A stretch of DNA of 64,000 bases, from contig CP126122.1 in the NCBI GenBank assembly GCA_030123565.1, positions 2,367,001 to 2,431,000 of the forward strand, in the 5' to 3' direction. The notes under the pieces were generated by a model. The model made no database searches, was not told where the DNA came from, and saw only the letters and a program-made list of their open reading frames with translations. Shown piece after piece: positions 16,232 to 25,524 of the stretch. Every line of letters starts with the position of its first letter. The first letter of the stretch is position 1. The stretch is from Nitrospira sp. GTDB taxonomy: Bacteria; Nitrospirota; Nitrospiria; Nitrospirales; Nitrospiraceae. The position numbers and the translations under genes were made by a program.

Positions 16232-17257
16232 TTACCCACGCGCGACCTGATACTCCTCTCGTTCCGACTCCTCCTTCAGGCGGGTGAAGATCATGCGTCC
16301 CGCCGTCGTTTGGAGCACGCTGGTCACGGTCACGTCTACGTTACGACCGATACAGCGGCGGGCATTGTCCACCACGATCATCGTCCCGTCGTCCAGGTAA
16401 GCGACGCCTTGGCCCGCCTCCTTGCCCTCCTTCAAGACGAAAACTCGAATGGTTTCGCCCGGCAAAACGACCGGCCGCAGGGCATTACACAACTCATTGA
16501 TGTTGAGCACACGCACACCCTGCAGTTCGGCCACCTTGTTCAAATTCAAATCATTCGTGATGATGCGGCCTTCCACTTTTCTGGCCAACACCACCAATTT
16601 GGCATCCACTTCCTTCACATGGGGAAAATCTTCCTCGACGATCCGGACATCGACATCGGCCATTTTCTGAATCTTGTTCAGAATGTCCAGCCCTCGCCGA
16701 CCACGCGCCCGTTTGAGGGAATCGGACGAGTCCGCGATGTGCTGCAATTCATTCAAAATGAAATGGGGAACCAGAAACGGCCCCTCGAGAAACCCCGTCT
16801 CACAGAGATCCGCCACCCGCCCGTCGATGATCACACTCGTATCCAGGACCTTGATGCTGGCACTGGAAGTCCCGGCTCCGGCCGGCCCTTGGGTGACGCC
16901 GGGAAACTGCTCATGCCCGAATCGCGCCCCCATGGCTAAGCCCAGATACGGCAACCCCAAGAGGAACACCAACCCACCGATATGAAATAAAAACGTCTCG
17001 ACATCGAAGACCGCGCTCCCCACCCACTCCACCAAACCCGTGAGGATAAGACCGCCGGCGAGCCCGGCGGCGCCGCCGACAATAATGCCGAATGAGAGTC
17101 TCCGGAGCGCGTATTCGCCGGCCAGAATGAGTCCGCCGGCAGCGGCACCGATGCCGAACCCCGTCAACAAGAACTCACGACTCGGATCTTGGGCCCGCAG
17201 AAACAAGGCCATGCCGGCAAGAGCGCTGAGAAGAACAAATATGGCCCGTACTACCAT
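16232..17257 (-). CDS. PIN/TRAM domain membrane-anchored putative nuclease (YacL-like)
   Basis: 341 residues. The N-terminal third is hydrophobic with about four membrane helices (about 1-18, 30-47, 57-75, 90-107). A PIN domain follows, with acidic active-site residues in KVLDTSVIIDGRVADL, FILNELQHIAD, KRARGRRGLDIL and ITNDLNLNKVA. The C-terminus is a TRAM-type RNA-binding domain (GQGVAYLDDGTMIVVDNARR). The same order, PIN/TRAM then ispD then ispF, is known from Firmicutes (yacL). Function is inferred to be RNA cleavage or regulation at the membrane. Confidence 0.92.
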   Translation of the reverse strand: MVVRAIFVLLSALAGMALFLRAQDPSREFLLTGFGIGAAAGGLILAGEYALRRLSFGIIVGGAAGLAGGLILTGLVEWVGSAVFDVETFLFHIGGLVFLLGLPYLGLAMGARFGHEQFPGVTQGPAGAGTSSASIKVLDTSVIIDGRVADLCETGFLEGPFLVPHFILNELQHIADSSDSLKRARGRRGLDILNKIQKMADVDVRIVEEDFPHVKEVDAKLVVLARKVEGRIITNDLNLNKVAELQGVRVLNINELCNALRPVVLPGETIRVFVLKEGKEAGQGVAYLDDGTMIVVDNARRCIGRNVDVTVTSVLQTTAGRMIFTRLKEESEREEYQVARG

Positions 17258-17306
17258 ACTGTCTCCCTCCTCTCTGTGAACGACTCCGAACGGAAGTCCG
17301 AAGTGA

Positions 17307-18857
17307 TCACGGCCTCAGCGTCAGATAAATGGCTCGCCCCTGCCGTTTCAGCAGGAGCAATACCGATTGGTCTTTCGGTAAACTTGCGGCGAGCCGTTCA
17401 TAGGCCTTCAACGTCCCGACCTGTTTGCGGTTCACCTCCAGCACGAGATCGCCCTCGCGCACGCCGGCCTCTTCCGCCTGACTCCCGGACTTCACGCGGA
17501 CCACCACGACCCCGTGGTCGCTCCCCTTCAATCCGTACCGGCCGGCCAACTCGTTGTTCAACTCCTTCACCTCGATATCGGAAAGCAGGCCGGCGGGAGC
17601 TACGGACTCGCCGCCCTCCTCCGATCCGACCTGGGCCAAATTCTTGGGCTGCTCCGCGATGGTCAGGTCGATCGACTTCGATTTCTTTTCACGGATGATT
17701 TTGACCGTGACCTTTTTCCCGACGAACGTCTGGGCCACGGCGTTCCGCAAGTGGGCCGGCGAATCCATGGGTTTGCCGTCATATTCGACGATGACGTCCC
17801 CTCGCTCGAACCCCGACTTCTTGGCCGGACTGTCGTCCATCACATCGCTGACCAACACCCCCTTGGTGTCTTTCGGTACGCCGAATTGCGACGACAGCTC
17901 GGGGGTCAGCTCCTGAATCGAGACACCCAGCCATCCGCGCACCACCTTGCCGTGCTGTACCAACTGATCCATGATAGAGTGGGCCATGTTGCTCGGAACC
18001 GCGAATCCGATGCCCATGTTTCCACCGCTCTGGCTGTAAATCGCCGTGTTGATGCCGACCAGCTCGCCGCGCACATTCACCAGGGCTCCCCCGGAATTGC
18101 CGGGGTTGATCGCGGCGTCGGTCTGGATGAAGTCTTCGTATTCGGCGATGCCGGCTGAGCGGCCGAGCGCGCTGACGATCCCCAAGGTCACCGTCTGCGT
18201 CAGGCCGAACGGGTTGCCGACCGCGAGCACGAACTCGCCGACCTCCAGCTTGTCGGAATCGGCCCAGGAGACGGTCGGAAGGCCGCCGGCTTCGATTTTC
18301 AACACCGCCACGTCGGTCTTGGCATCCGTCCCGACCAGCTTCGCCTTGAACTCGCGTTTGTCGGACAGGAAGACCTTGATTTCATCGGCCTTGTTCACCA
18401 CGTGGTTGTTCGTGATGATCAATCCGCTTGGATCGACGATGACTCCGGACCCCAGCCCCCGTTCTTTTCGCTCCTTCGGGGCTTCAAACCGCTTCATCCA
18501 TTCATCGCCGAAGAACCGCCGGAAAAAGGGATCGTCGAACGGCGTGCCCTGGGTCCCCTCGCTCTGTCCATTGCGCGTCGCGAAGATATTCACGACCGCC
18601 GGTTTGACCGACTTGGCGACCTCGACGAAGCTCTGCGTCCCCGCCCCCGGCAGCGAAGGCTGAACCGCGGTCGCGACCGGCCGAGCGGCAGGAGCAGGGA
18701 CCGGAGCCGGTTCCGGAACTGCGTGCCCGGTCGGCAACCATCCGAGATCGGAGGTGACGATGACTCCGATGAGCCCCCCTACGATCAACAGCAGCAGTGG
18801 AAACAGCCAAGACCGCCGCGACGACTTCTCTCCGGCCGGCATACGAAAATCTTCCAT
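17307..18857 (-). CDS. degP: HtrA/DegP-family periplasmic serine protease
   Basis: 516 residues. An N-terminal membrane anchor or signal (about 17-36) is followed by a Pro/Ala linker, a trypsin-like domain and two PDZ domains. The catalytic triad is visible: His152 in ITNNHVV, Asp182 in KTDVAVLK and Ser255 in NPGNSGGALV. PDZ1 starts near GWLGVSIQELTPEL and PDZ2 near 430 (VVVVRVKSGSQAEEAGVREG). Family role: degradation and chaperoning of misfolded envelope proteins. Start may be ATG at 18857 or 18842; GGAAG lies before the second. It follows the aldolase gene by 28 bp on the same strand. Confidence 0.94.
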   Translation of the reverse strand: MEDFRMPAGEKSSRRSWLFPLLLLIVGGLIGVIVTSDLGWLPTGHAVPEPAPVPAPAARPVATAVQPSLPGAGTQSFVEVAKSVKPAVVNIFATRNGQSEGTQGTPFDDPFFRRFFGDEWMKRFEAPKERKERGLGSGVIVDPSGLIITNNHVVNKADEIKVFLSDKREFKAKLVGTDAKTDVAVLKIEAGGLPTVSWADSDKLEVGEFVLAVGNPFGLTQTVTLGIVSALGRSAGIAEYEDFIQTDAAINPGNSGGALVNVRGELVGINTAIYSQSGGNMGIGFAVPSNMAHSIMDQLVQHGKVVRGWLGVSIQELTPELSSQFGVPKDTKGVLVSDVMDDSPAKKSGFERGDVIVEYDGKPMDSPAHLRNAVAQTFVGKKVTVKIIREKKSKSIDLTIAEQPKNLAQVGSEEGGESVAPAGLLSDIEVKELNNELAGRYGLKGSDHGVVVVRVKSGSQAEEAGVREGDLVLEVNRKQVGTLKAYERLAASLPKDQSVLLLLKRQGRAIYLTLRP

Positions 18858-18885
18858 AAGTACGTCGTATCGGAAGGCGAGCCGC

Positions 18886-19809
18886 TTAGGGCTGCTCGCC
18901 CGCGTACAGCCCCATGATGGTGTTCAAAAACTTCACGGCTTCAGCTTTGGGGCGTTGGAAGGAATTCCGTCCGATGATCGACCCGAATCCTCCACCGTCG
19001 CGAATCGCCCGAACCTCGTCGAAGATCGCTTTTTCGTCGTTCTTCGCACCGCCGGAGAAAATCACGATCCGGCGCCCGTCAAACGAACTTTGCACGACAT
19101 GTTTGACCCGTTCCGCCAAGGTCTTGATCGGCACCTGTTCGGCTTCATACACCTTCTTGGCTGCGGCCTGCTCCAGATGGGCCGTGGGCAATTTGACCTT
19201 GATGACATGGGCGCCCAATTGCGCCGCGATCTGCGCCGCATAGGCCACCACGTCCATGGCCGTCTCGCCTTCCTTGCTCAATGCGGACCCGCGCGGATAG
19301 GACCAGACGACGACCGCCAACCCGCAGCCCTTGGCCTCTTCCGCAATCACCCGCAGCTGTTCGTACATGTGGTTGCAATGGGCGGAACCGGGATAAATGG
19401 TAAAGCCGACCGCCGAACAGCCCAGCCGCAAGGCCTCCCGCACGCTTCCCGTCACCGAGGGGAGGGGATCCTTTTCATCGTGCAGCACATCGTGATTGTT
19501 CAGCTTGAGAATGAGCGGGATTCTCCCGGCGAACTGGCTCGCACCGGCCTCGATGAACCCGAGCGGCGCCGCATAGGCATTGCACCCTGCATCGATCGCC
19601 AGTTGAAAATGGTACCGCGGATCGTACCCGCCGGGGTTGGGGGCGAAACTTCTCGCCGGCCCGTGCTCGAACCCCTGATCGACCGGCAGGATCACCAACT
19701 TGCCCGTGCCGGCCAGCTTCCCGTGATTCAGCAGGCGTGCGATGTTTGTTTTGGTGCCCGCATTGTCGCTTTCGTACCAACTCAGGATTTCCTGGACCCG
19801 TTTGTTCAT
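18886..19809 (-). CDS. fbaB: class I fructose-bisphosphate aldolase (DhnA/FbaB type)
   Basis: Cleaves or forms fructose 1,6-bisphosphate through a Schiff-base lysine. ATG at 19809 is chosen because GGGAGG lies 6 nt upstream; a TTG two codons earlier is weaker. About 307 residues. DhnA-family motifs are LVILPVDQGFEHGPARSF, the strand GFTIYPGS, VVVWSYPRGSA, HVIKVKLPT (candidate Schiff-base Lys region) and RIVIFSGGAKND. Together with the FBPase gene 36 bp upstream it makes a gluconeogenic pair, fitting an autotroph building hexoses for the glycan genes nearby. Confidence 0.94.
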   Translation of the reverse strand: MNKRVQEILSWYESDNAGTKTNIARLLNHGKLAGTGKLVILPVDQGFEHGPARSFAPNPGGYDPRYHFQLAIDAGCNAYAAPLGFIEAGASQFAGRIPLILKLNNHDVLHDEKDPLPSVTGSVREALRLGCSAVGFTIYPGSAHCNHMYEQLRVIAEEAKGCGLAVVVWSYPRGSALSKEGETAMDVVAYAAQIAAQLGAHVIKVKLPTAHLEQAAAKKVYEAEQVPIKTLAERVKHVVQSSFDGRRIVIFSGGAKNDEKAIFDEVRAIRDGGGFGSIIGRNSFQRPKAEAVKFLNTIMGLYAGEQP

Positions 19810-19845
19810 GGTCAACCTCCCAACAACCCTCGCTCACGTTAGTCG

Positions 19846-20844
19846 TTACGCACGTCCCTGGATGCAGGCTTCCGCCTGGCCGACATCTTCGGCACTCCCG
19901 ATGATCAATGGAACCCGCTGATGGAGGGCCTTCGGCTCGACGTCGAGGATTCGCATCGTGCCGGTGCTCGCTTTGCCGCCGGCCTGTTCCACGACCATGG
20001 CAAGCGGATTGCCCTCGTACATCAATCGCAGTTTTCCTTCCGGCTTGTCCTTCTCACCCGGGTACAGATAGATGCCGCCTCCCAAGAGGATGCGATGAAC
20101 ATCCGCGACCAAACACCCGCTATATCGCCCGCTATAGGGCCGTCCGGTCGCCTTGTCCTGCACTTTCAGATGATCGAGGTATTTCTGTGTCCCGGCGGGC
20201 CAACGGTGGTAGTTCCCCTCGTTGACCGAATAGACCTTGCCCTTTGGTGGAATCCGAATGTTTTCGTTGGACAGGAGATATTCACCGATGGAGGGCTCGA
20301 GCGTGAAGCCATGCACACCCTGCCCGACCGTGAACACGAGCATGGTGCTCGCCCCGTACAACACGTACCCTGCGGCGATCTGCTCAGTCCCTTTTTGGAG
20401 CAACTCGTCCTCCACAGGCCGTCGCTGCCCCATCTGTGATCTGCGAATAGAGAAAATGGCTCCCAACGGCATGTTGACATCGGTATTGGAGGATCCGTCC
20501 AGCGGATCGACCAAGAGCATGTACTTCGCGTCTTCATGGACCATTTTCAGGGGTTTTTCCATCTCTTCAGAAGCCAGGACGCACACGAGCCCGCTGTGTT
20601 CGAACACGCGAACGAAGGTATCATTGGCAATCTGATCGAGTTTCTTAACTACCTCGCCTTGGATATTCGTCTCTCCGGTCGTGCCGAGGATCTTGTTCAA
20701 TCCCGCTCGGCGTAGGTCATGTGCAATCATTTTGCCGACCAGGCCGATTTGGGTCAGCAGGACGGAGAATTCGCCGGTGGCTTCGGGATGCGCGGCCTGT
20801 TGTTCGATGATAAAGCGGCTTAATGTAATGGGAAATTTCGCCAT
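19846..20844 (-). CDS. fbp: fructose-1,6-bisphosphatase, class I
   Basis: Hydrolyses fructose 1,6-bisphosphate to fructose 6-phosphate. 332 residues, the normal length. Motifs are GETNIQGEVVKKLD, LASEEMEKP, the metal-binding LLVDPLDGSSNTDVNMPLG, the substrate-binding region NEGNYHRWP and YSGRYSGCLVADVHRILLGG, and the end segment YEGNPLAMVVEQAGGKA. It is first in the fbp-fbaB-degP string and has a promoter with a perfect TATAAT upstream (20925-20953). Confidence 0.96.
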   Translation of the reverse strand: MAKFPITLSRFIIEQQAAHPEATGEFSVLLTQIGLVGKMIAHDLRRAGLNKILGTTGETNIQGEVVKKLDQIANDTFVRVFEHSGLVCVLASEEMEKPLKMVHEDAKYMLLVDPLDGSSNTDVNMPLGAIFSIRRSQMGQRRPVEDELLQKGTEQIAAGYVLYGASTMLVFTVGQGVHGFTLEPSIGEYLLSNENIRIPPKGKVYSVNEGNYHRWPAGTQKYLDHLKVQDKATGRPYSGRYSGCLVADVHRILLGGGIYLYPGEKDKPEGKLRLMYEGNPLAMVVEQAGGKASTGTMRILDVEPKALHQRVPLIIGSAEDVGQAEACIQGRA

Positions 20845-20924
20845 ACTGTAAATGTCCTGGGTACGGAAAGCGTCACGCGCCTACGAAGCGCCAAAGAGGG
20901 CTCATCGTCGGGAAACTTGGCGCG

Positions 20925-20953
20925 ATTATAACGGTTTTGGGTTGGGTGAGCAA
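20925..20953 (-). promoter_or_regulatory. sigma-70-like promoter of fbp operon
   Basis: Read on the minus strand: TTGCTC (20953-20948), 17-bp spacer, TATAAT (20930-20925). The -10 is a perfect consensus, the -35 matches three of six. It lies about 80 bp before the fbp ATG in an otherwise gene-free 128-bp gap. Confidence 0.6.
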
Positions 20954-20972
20954 TCAAGGATCGGCCCGTCGA

Positions 20973-21803
20973 TCACAACCGTCCGCGTGAGCCGTATCCC
21001 TCAGTGAGTTCCGCCACAATCGATCCGATAATGACTTTGGCCTTCATTTTGACCGGCACACGGTGTTCATCGGTCGTAAACCAAACGCGAATGTTCCCTT
21101 CATTCAGGAAGATCCCCTGAAACGGCATGATGACCAGGACGCGGGCCGTCTGCCGTTTTCCCCATGATCCTTCCAAAGTTTCCAGCGCCTCGACCCGAAC
21201 GTTCAGCCGATAGTTTTTCTTGTCATGATGCACTGTCATCGCCAGGGAAGCCCCCGGCGCCATCGGCAGCACCTTGCGCACATAGTACAGGCAGGAAATG
21301 GCATCCTGCGCATCGGAAGGAATGGGAAGCTCGTCGGATTTGCCGTCCTTCACCGCAGTGACCAGGCCTTCGCTGTGCCGGAAGGTATAGTCAAACTCGT
21401 TGGACCGTTTTCCCTCCCGGCGTGAGAACGTCATGTGCCTGGGCAAGAACGATTCGACATCAACAGTGGAGGCCACACGATTGTCGACGGGATAGAACTT
21501 GGTCACCACGGGGCTCGATCTGGCGACCATTCCCAAGGTGATGCGCCGGCGCCCCCCCTCCACCGGGCCCTCCTGAACGGTGAGGGTCGCGATGCCAGCA
21601 CGCATGGCCAGCCAGCTCAAATCATATGAGAGCCGTTCACCGGCTGGAAACGGCAACGGGGCCGAGGTCGAGAGGTAGCTCTCTTGCGGCACCTCAGACA
21701 GGGAACCGTCCGCAACAAGGACGCCGATCCAGCATGCGACAGCAAGACACAGCGTTGGACGAAGGGAAGCAGACGATAACGGTGCGCTACGTCGAAAGGA
21801 CAC
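20973..21803 (-). CDS. DUF3108 family periplasmic protein
   Basis: About 276 residues. The GTG at 21803 is preferred over a TTG at 21818 because AGG lies 6 nt upstream; either overlaps the end of the phosphohexomutase gene. N-terminal signal segment LCLAVACWIGVLVADGSLS, then a beta-rich domain starting FPAGERLSYDLSWLAMRAGI, the characteristic opening of DUF3108. Later parts (VDNRVASTVDVESFLPRHMT, FQGIFLNEGNIRVWFTTDEH, PVKMKAKVIIGSIVAEL) also fit. Function is unknown; family members are often predicted to bind or transport hydrophobic or envelope components. Coupled translationally to the upstream gene. Confidence 0.85.
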   Translation of the reverse strand: MSFRRSAPLSSASLRPTLCLAVACWIGVLVADGSLSEVPQESYLSTSAPLPFPAGERLSYDLSWLAMRAGIATLTVQEGPVEGGRRRITLGMVARSSPVVTKFYPVDNRVASTVDVESFLPRHMTFSRREGKRSNEFDYTFRHSEGLVTAVKDGKSDELPIPSDAQDAISCLYYVRKVLPMAPGASLAMTVHHDKKNYRLNVRVEALETLEGSWGKRQTARVLVIMPFQGIFLNEGNIRVWFTTDEHRVPVKMKAKVIIGSIVAELTEGYGSRGRL

Positions 21804-23187
21804 GGCGGGCCTGCGCAAGTTCGGTCTCGATGGTCGCGCGGATCATGTCCAAACGAGCCTGCGAAGGAGCCTCAAACCGCAGTACCAGCGCCGGTTGGGT
21901 ATTGGAGGCACGAATGAGGCCCCACCCATCTTCGAAAATTGCACGCACTCCATCGATCGTCACCAGGTCCCGCAGGCGAAGGTTGGAGGCGCCGACCGGC
22001 TGCCGGGCATCCAGATAGGCCATCAATTGCGCCCGCACCTGATCGACCAGTTGAAACTTCAACGTATCGGGACAATCGACACGAATTTCCGGGGTCACGG
22101 TCGTCTGCGGAAGATCCGCCACCAGACTCGACACCGCCTGTTTCGTCTTGGCCAGGATTTCAACCAGCCGGCAGGAGGCATAGACGGCGTCGTCGAAGCC
22201 GAAATAGCGGTCGGCGAAAAACATATGGCCCGACATTTCGCCTGCCAGGACGGCTGACTCCTCTTTCAGTTTCGCCTTCATCAGGGAATGGCCGGTCTTC
22301 CACATGATCGGGCGCCCGCCCTTGGCGGCGATATCGTCGTACAGACATTGCGAGGCCTTCACCTCGGAAATAAACGTAGTACCGGGCCTTTGTGCCAGAA
22401 TGTCCCTGGCATAGAGCACCATCAGGCGATCGCCCCACAGGATCTGTCCCTGCTCGTCGATTGCGCCGATACGGTCGGCATCCCCGTCGTAGCCGATGCC
22501 GACATCCGCCTTTTCTTCCTTCACGGCCGCGATCAAGTCCTGCAGATTGTCCACGACCGTAGGATCGGGATGGTGATTGGGAAATCGCCCGTCCAGTTCG
22601 TCATAGAGTCCGGTGACGCGACAGCCCATTTGCTCCAGGGCCTGTTTGGCCACCAACGACGCCGCGCCGTTGCCGCAATCGATCACCACATGCAGATGGT
22701 CCGCCCGCACACCGGCAAAGTCATTCTTGAGATACTGCAAATAGTCCGGAATGATTTCGTGCGCGGAGAGCTGCCCGGAACCCGAGACGAACCGGCCGCC
22801 TTCCATCACCTGCCGCAACCGTTGAATGTCTTCGCCGTGGATGGCTTCCTTGCCGATGCAGATTTTGAATCCGTTGTATTCAGCGGCATTATGGCTGCCC
22901 GTAATCATAATCCCGCCCTGCACCGGCAGGTGAAACAACGAAAAATACAGGAGCGGCGAGGCGCAGAGCCCAAGATCCACCACGTCCAGTCCACCGGCCA
23001 ACAGACCGCGCAACAACGCCGCCTGCAACCGGGGTGAACTCAACCGTCCGTCTCGCCCAAGGCTGATCCGCGAAACCCTCAGCTCACGCACCATGGTGGC
23101 GTAGGCCAGTCCCACCTGCTCGGCAATCGCCTCGGTGAGTTCTTCCCCGACAATGCCCCTGAGATCATATTCGCGAAACAACGCCAT
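21787..23187 (-). CDS. algC: phosphomannomutase/phosphoglucomutase
   Basis: Interconverts hexose 6- and 1-phosphates through a phosphoserine, giving mannose 1-phosphate for ManC and perhaps glucose 1-phosphate. 466 residues. FREYDLRGIVGEELTE opens the family; the catalytic Ser is in GIMITGSHNAAEYNG, the Mg-binding loop is IGYDGDADRIG, sugar-specificity loop GEMSGHMFF and phosphate-binding RASNTQPALVLRFEA are present. It lies between the DUF3108 gene and manC, all on the minus strand, as the precursor end of the glycan locus. Confidence 0.94.
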   Translation of the reverse strand: MALFREYDLRGIVGEELTEAIAEQVGLAYATMVRELRVSRISLGRDGRLSSPRLQAALLRGLLAGGLDVVDLGLCASPLLYFSLFHLPVQGGIMITGSHNAAEYNGFKICIGKEAIHGEDIQRLRQVMEGGRFVSGSGQLSAHEIIPDYLQYLKNDFAGVRADHLHVVIDCGNGAASLVAKQALEQMGCRVTGLYDELDGRFPNHHPDPTVVDNLQDLIAAVKEEKADVGIGYDGDADRIGAIDEQGQILWGDRLMVLYARDILAQRPGTTFISEVKASQCLYDDIAAKGGRPIMWKTGHSLMKAKLKEESAVLAGEMSGHMFFADRYFGFDDAVYASCRLVEILAKTKQAVSSLVADLPQTTVTPEIRVDCPDTLKFQLVDQVRAQLMAYLDARQPVGASNLRLRDLVTIDGVRAIFEDGWGLIRASNTQPALVLRFEAPSQARLDMIRATIETELAQARRVLST

Positions 23188-23321
23188 GCATCACTCCAGG
23201 TAGAAAGTACGATTTGGTGATTGGGTGATTTTTTGGACCTTCACGTCGCCAAGTCGCGGGATCACTAGTGAGATGTCCTACAGATTCATTTCATACGTCC
23301 AGCGGTTTGCCCCCTCACCAT

Positions 23322-23346
23322 CTCCTCTCCCCGGTGGGGAGAGGGG
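23322..23346. repeat. C/G-rich hairpin downstream of manC
   Basis: CTCTCCCC (23325-23332) and GGGGAGAG (23336-23343) pair with a 3-nt loop, extended by further C/G pairs. There is no T-run, so it may be a dispersed palindrome or weak terminator. The 217-bp gap between manC and the phosphohexomutase (23188-23404) holds nothing else I can support. Confidence 0.45.
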
Positions 23347-23404
23347 GAGCAGCCACGCGGATCAATTCAACAAACTTCAGAGACAGGACACTCGATCACG
23401 AAAT

Positions 23405-24853
23405 TTATTTCGGCGTTCGCCCGTAGTCGTCGTGAAACCGCACGATGTCGTCTTCACCCAGATAGGGCCCGTTCTGCACCTCGATAATGTGCAGGGTCTC
23501 GGTACCGGGATTTTCAAGACGGTGCGGCGTTTCCACCGGGATCGCCGTGCTCTGCCCGACCTGCAGGTCCAGCAACTCTTCCCCCCTGGTAACCCGCGCG
23601 GTCCCGGCAATCACGACCCAATGCTCGCTGCGTTTATGATGGAGTTGCAGCGACAGTCGCCCAGCGGGGTTCACCGTCACGCGTTTGACCTTATACCCAG
23701 GCCCCTCTTCGAGCACCGTATAGGATCCCCAAGGCCGGAACACCGTGAGGTGCTCCAAATGTTCGGGGGCACCCTGCTGCTTCAGGATCTCGACCATCTG
23801 TTTTACGTCCTGCGAGCGGGATTTCGGACAGATCAAGGTGGCATCCGGCGTGTCCACCACCACCATATCAGTGAGCCCGATCGTGGCCACGACCCGACGG
23901 TCGGCGTAGAGGACGGAATTGGTACTGTCCAGGTCGATGACCCGCCCGCTGACGACGTTCCCGGCCTTGTCGCGCGGGGCGACTTCTTCGAGACTGCTCC
24001 AATTCCCCACATCCGACCAGCCGAATGAGACGGGAATCATCGCCGCCTTGGCCGACAACTCCATGACCCCATTATCGATCGATATCGAGGGAACCTTTTT
24101 GTAGGCGTCCTCGATGAGACGCGGCTCAGCGCCCGATGCCATGAGGGCATGGACCTTCTGCGCGGCCCTGGCCAGCTGCGGCTGATGCCGCCGGATTTCC
24201 TCCAGAATAGTTGTGGCCTTCCAGAGAAACATGCCGCTGTTCCAAAAATAGTTGCCGTTTTTTAGATATTGCGCCGCCTTGGTCCGGTTCGGCTTCTCGA
24301 CGAATCGTGCGACCGGATAGCCGGTCAAGCGCCCCTTCTTGGCCAGGGCGGTTCGTCGATTCGGTTGAATGTAACCATAGCCCGTCTCAGGCCTGGTGGG
24401 TGTGATCCCGAATGTGACCAGATGGCCCTTGTCGGCCAGTTGAGCAGCCAACGCCACCGCCGCCTGGAACGCCTTCTCGCCGGTCACCACATGGTCCGCC
24501 GGCAAGACCAGCATCATCGCCTCGGGATCGCGCCGAACGATCTCCGTTGCAGCCAAAGCGATGGCTGGAGCCGTGTTTCTGCCGACTGGCTCGACCACAT
24601 AATTGTCTTTCAGATCGGACTTCCACTCCCCCAATTGCACGCGAATCGAATCCGCCTGGCCCGGATTGGTGGAGATGAGGACATGGTCAGGCTTGGCGCA
24701 GGAGAGCACCCGCCGCATCGTCTGCTGAATGAGCGTCTCGTCGCCGATGATCCGGAGCAGCTGCTTCGGATAGAGATGCCGACTCAAGGGCCAGAACCGC
24801 GTCCCACTGCCGCCGGCCAAGATCACCGGATAGAGCTGTTCCTTCATATCCAT
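23405..24853 (-). CDS. manC: mannose-1-phosphate guanylyltransferase / mannose-6-phosphate isomerase
   Basis: Bifunctional enzyme making GDP-mannose. Start ATG at 24853, 6 bp after the kdsC-like stop (another ATG at 24847). About 482 residues. The guanylyltransferase domain has the pyrophosphorylase signature VILAGGSGTRFWPLSR and YPKQLL, NTAPAIALAA, ILVLPADH-type LVLPADHVV, and FVEKPN. The C-terminal cupin phosphomannose-isomerase domain has VFRPWGSYTVLEEG, GRLSLQLHHKRSEHWVV and ENPGTETLHIIEVQNG with its His metal ligands. It feeds Gmd and Fcl at the other end of the locus. Confidence 0.95.
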   Translation of the reverse strand: MDMKEQLYPVILAGGSGTRFWPLSRHLYPKQLLRIIGDETLIQQTMRRVLSCAKPDHVLISTNPGQADSIRVQLGEWKSDLKDNYVVEPVGRNTAPAIALAATEIVRRDPEAMMLVLPADHVVTGEKAFQAAVALAAQLADKGHLVTFGITPTRPETGYGYIQPNRRTALAKKGRLTGYPVARFVEKPNRTKAAQYLKNGNYFWNSGMFLWKATTILEEIRRHQPQLARAAQKVHALMASGAEPRLIEDAYKKVPSISIDNGVMELSAKAAMIPVSFGWSDVGNWSSLEEVAPRDKAGNVVSGRVIDLDSTNSVLYADRRVVATIGLTDMVVVDTPDATLICPKSRSQDVKQMVEILKQQGAPEHLEHLTVFRPWGSYTVLEEGPGYKVKRVTVNPAGRLSLQLHHKRSEHWVVIAGTARVTRGEELLDLQVGQSTAIPVETPHRLENPGTETLHIIEVQNGPYLGEDDIVRFHDDYGRTPK

Positions 24854-24858
24854 TTCAC

Positions 24859-25398
24859 TCACCGCGTCTTCTGAGCCGCCAAAATGAGATCCGCCACTTC
24901 CCGCACAGCACCCTCGCCACCCTTCTTTTTGCATCGGTATCGAACGGTCTTCAGCACGGGCGGCATCCCGTCGGCCGGAGCCGCCGAAAATCCGACCGCA
25001 CCGAGGGCTTCAACGTCGTTGACATCGTCCCCGATGTAGGCCACCTGCTCCATCGTGAGGCCGTGGCGCGCGATGAGGTCTTTCAACAGCGCCAGTTTAT
25101 CGAACACCCCTTGGTGCACTTCGGGAATCGCCAGTTTTTGAGCTCGGCGCATCACGATTTTCGTCGACTCCTGCGTGATGATGGCGGTGAGAATGCCGGC
25201 TTTTTGCAGGAGTTTGATCCCCATCCCGTCGCGGGTGTTGAATTTTTTCCATTCATCGCCGGATTCGGAATAATACATGCCCGCGTCCGTCAAGACCCCA
25301 TCGACATCCGTCGCGAACAGTCGAATACGATGCAGGATCCCTTGCAAAGACAAGCGAGAAGCGGATGGTGTTGTTTTTCGGCGATCGGTGCTCGGCAT
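24859..25398 (-). CDS. kdsC: KdsC-type HAD phosphatase (KDO 8-phosphate phosphatase)
   Basis: 179 residues of a C0-type HAD phosphatase. The nucleophile motif is LFATDVDGVLTDAGMYYSE, followed by FNTRDGMGIKLLQKAGILTAIITQES (motif II Thr), and GDDVNDVEALGAVGFSAAPADG (motif III acidic pair) near residue 125. These fit 3-deoxy-manno-octulosonate 8-phosphate phosphatase, needed for LPS inner core. Related phosphatases acting on sialic-acid-like sugars look similar. No kdsA, kdsB or kdsD is adjacent. It precedes manC by 5 bp. Confidence 0.85.
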   Translation of the reverse strand: MPSTDRRKTTPSASRLSLQGILHRIRLFATDVDGVLTDAGMYYSESGDEWKKFNTRDGMGIKLLQKAGILTAIITQESTKIVMRRAQKLAIPEVHQGVFDKLALLKDLIARHGLTMEQVAYIGDDVNDVEALGAVGFSAAPADGMPPVLKTVRYRCKKKGGEGAVREVADLILAAQKTR

Positions 25399-25524
25399 GC
25401 GGACGTTTTTGGCTCAGGCCGATGTTAACAAGCCATCGATTGAAACTCAAGAAAACTCGGCCGTGCCGGAGTGTCCCGATTCATCGCGGCGGGTCGGAAT
25501 GGTCACGGATGTCGGCGAAGACGA

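Noticed and set aside
18754..19842. 362-codon plus-strand frame
   Set aside because: It is antisense to the aldolase gene, which has clear family motifs.
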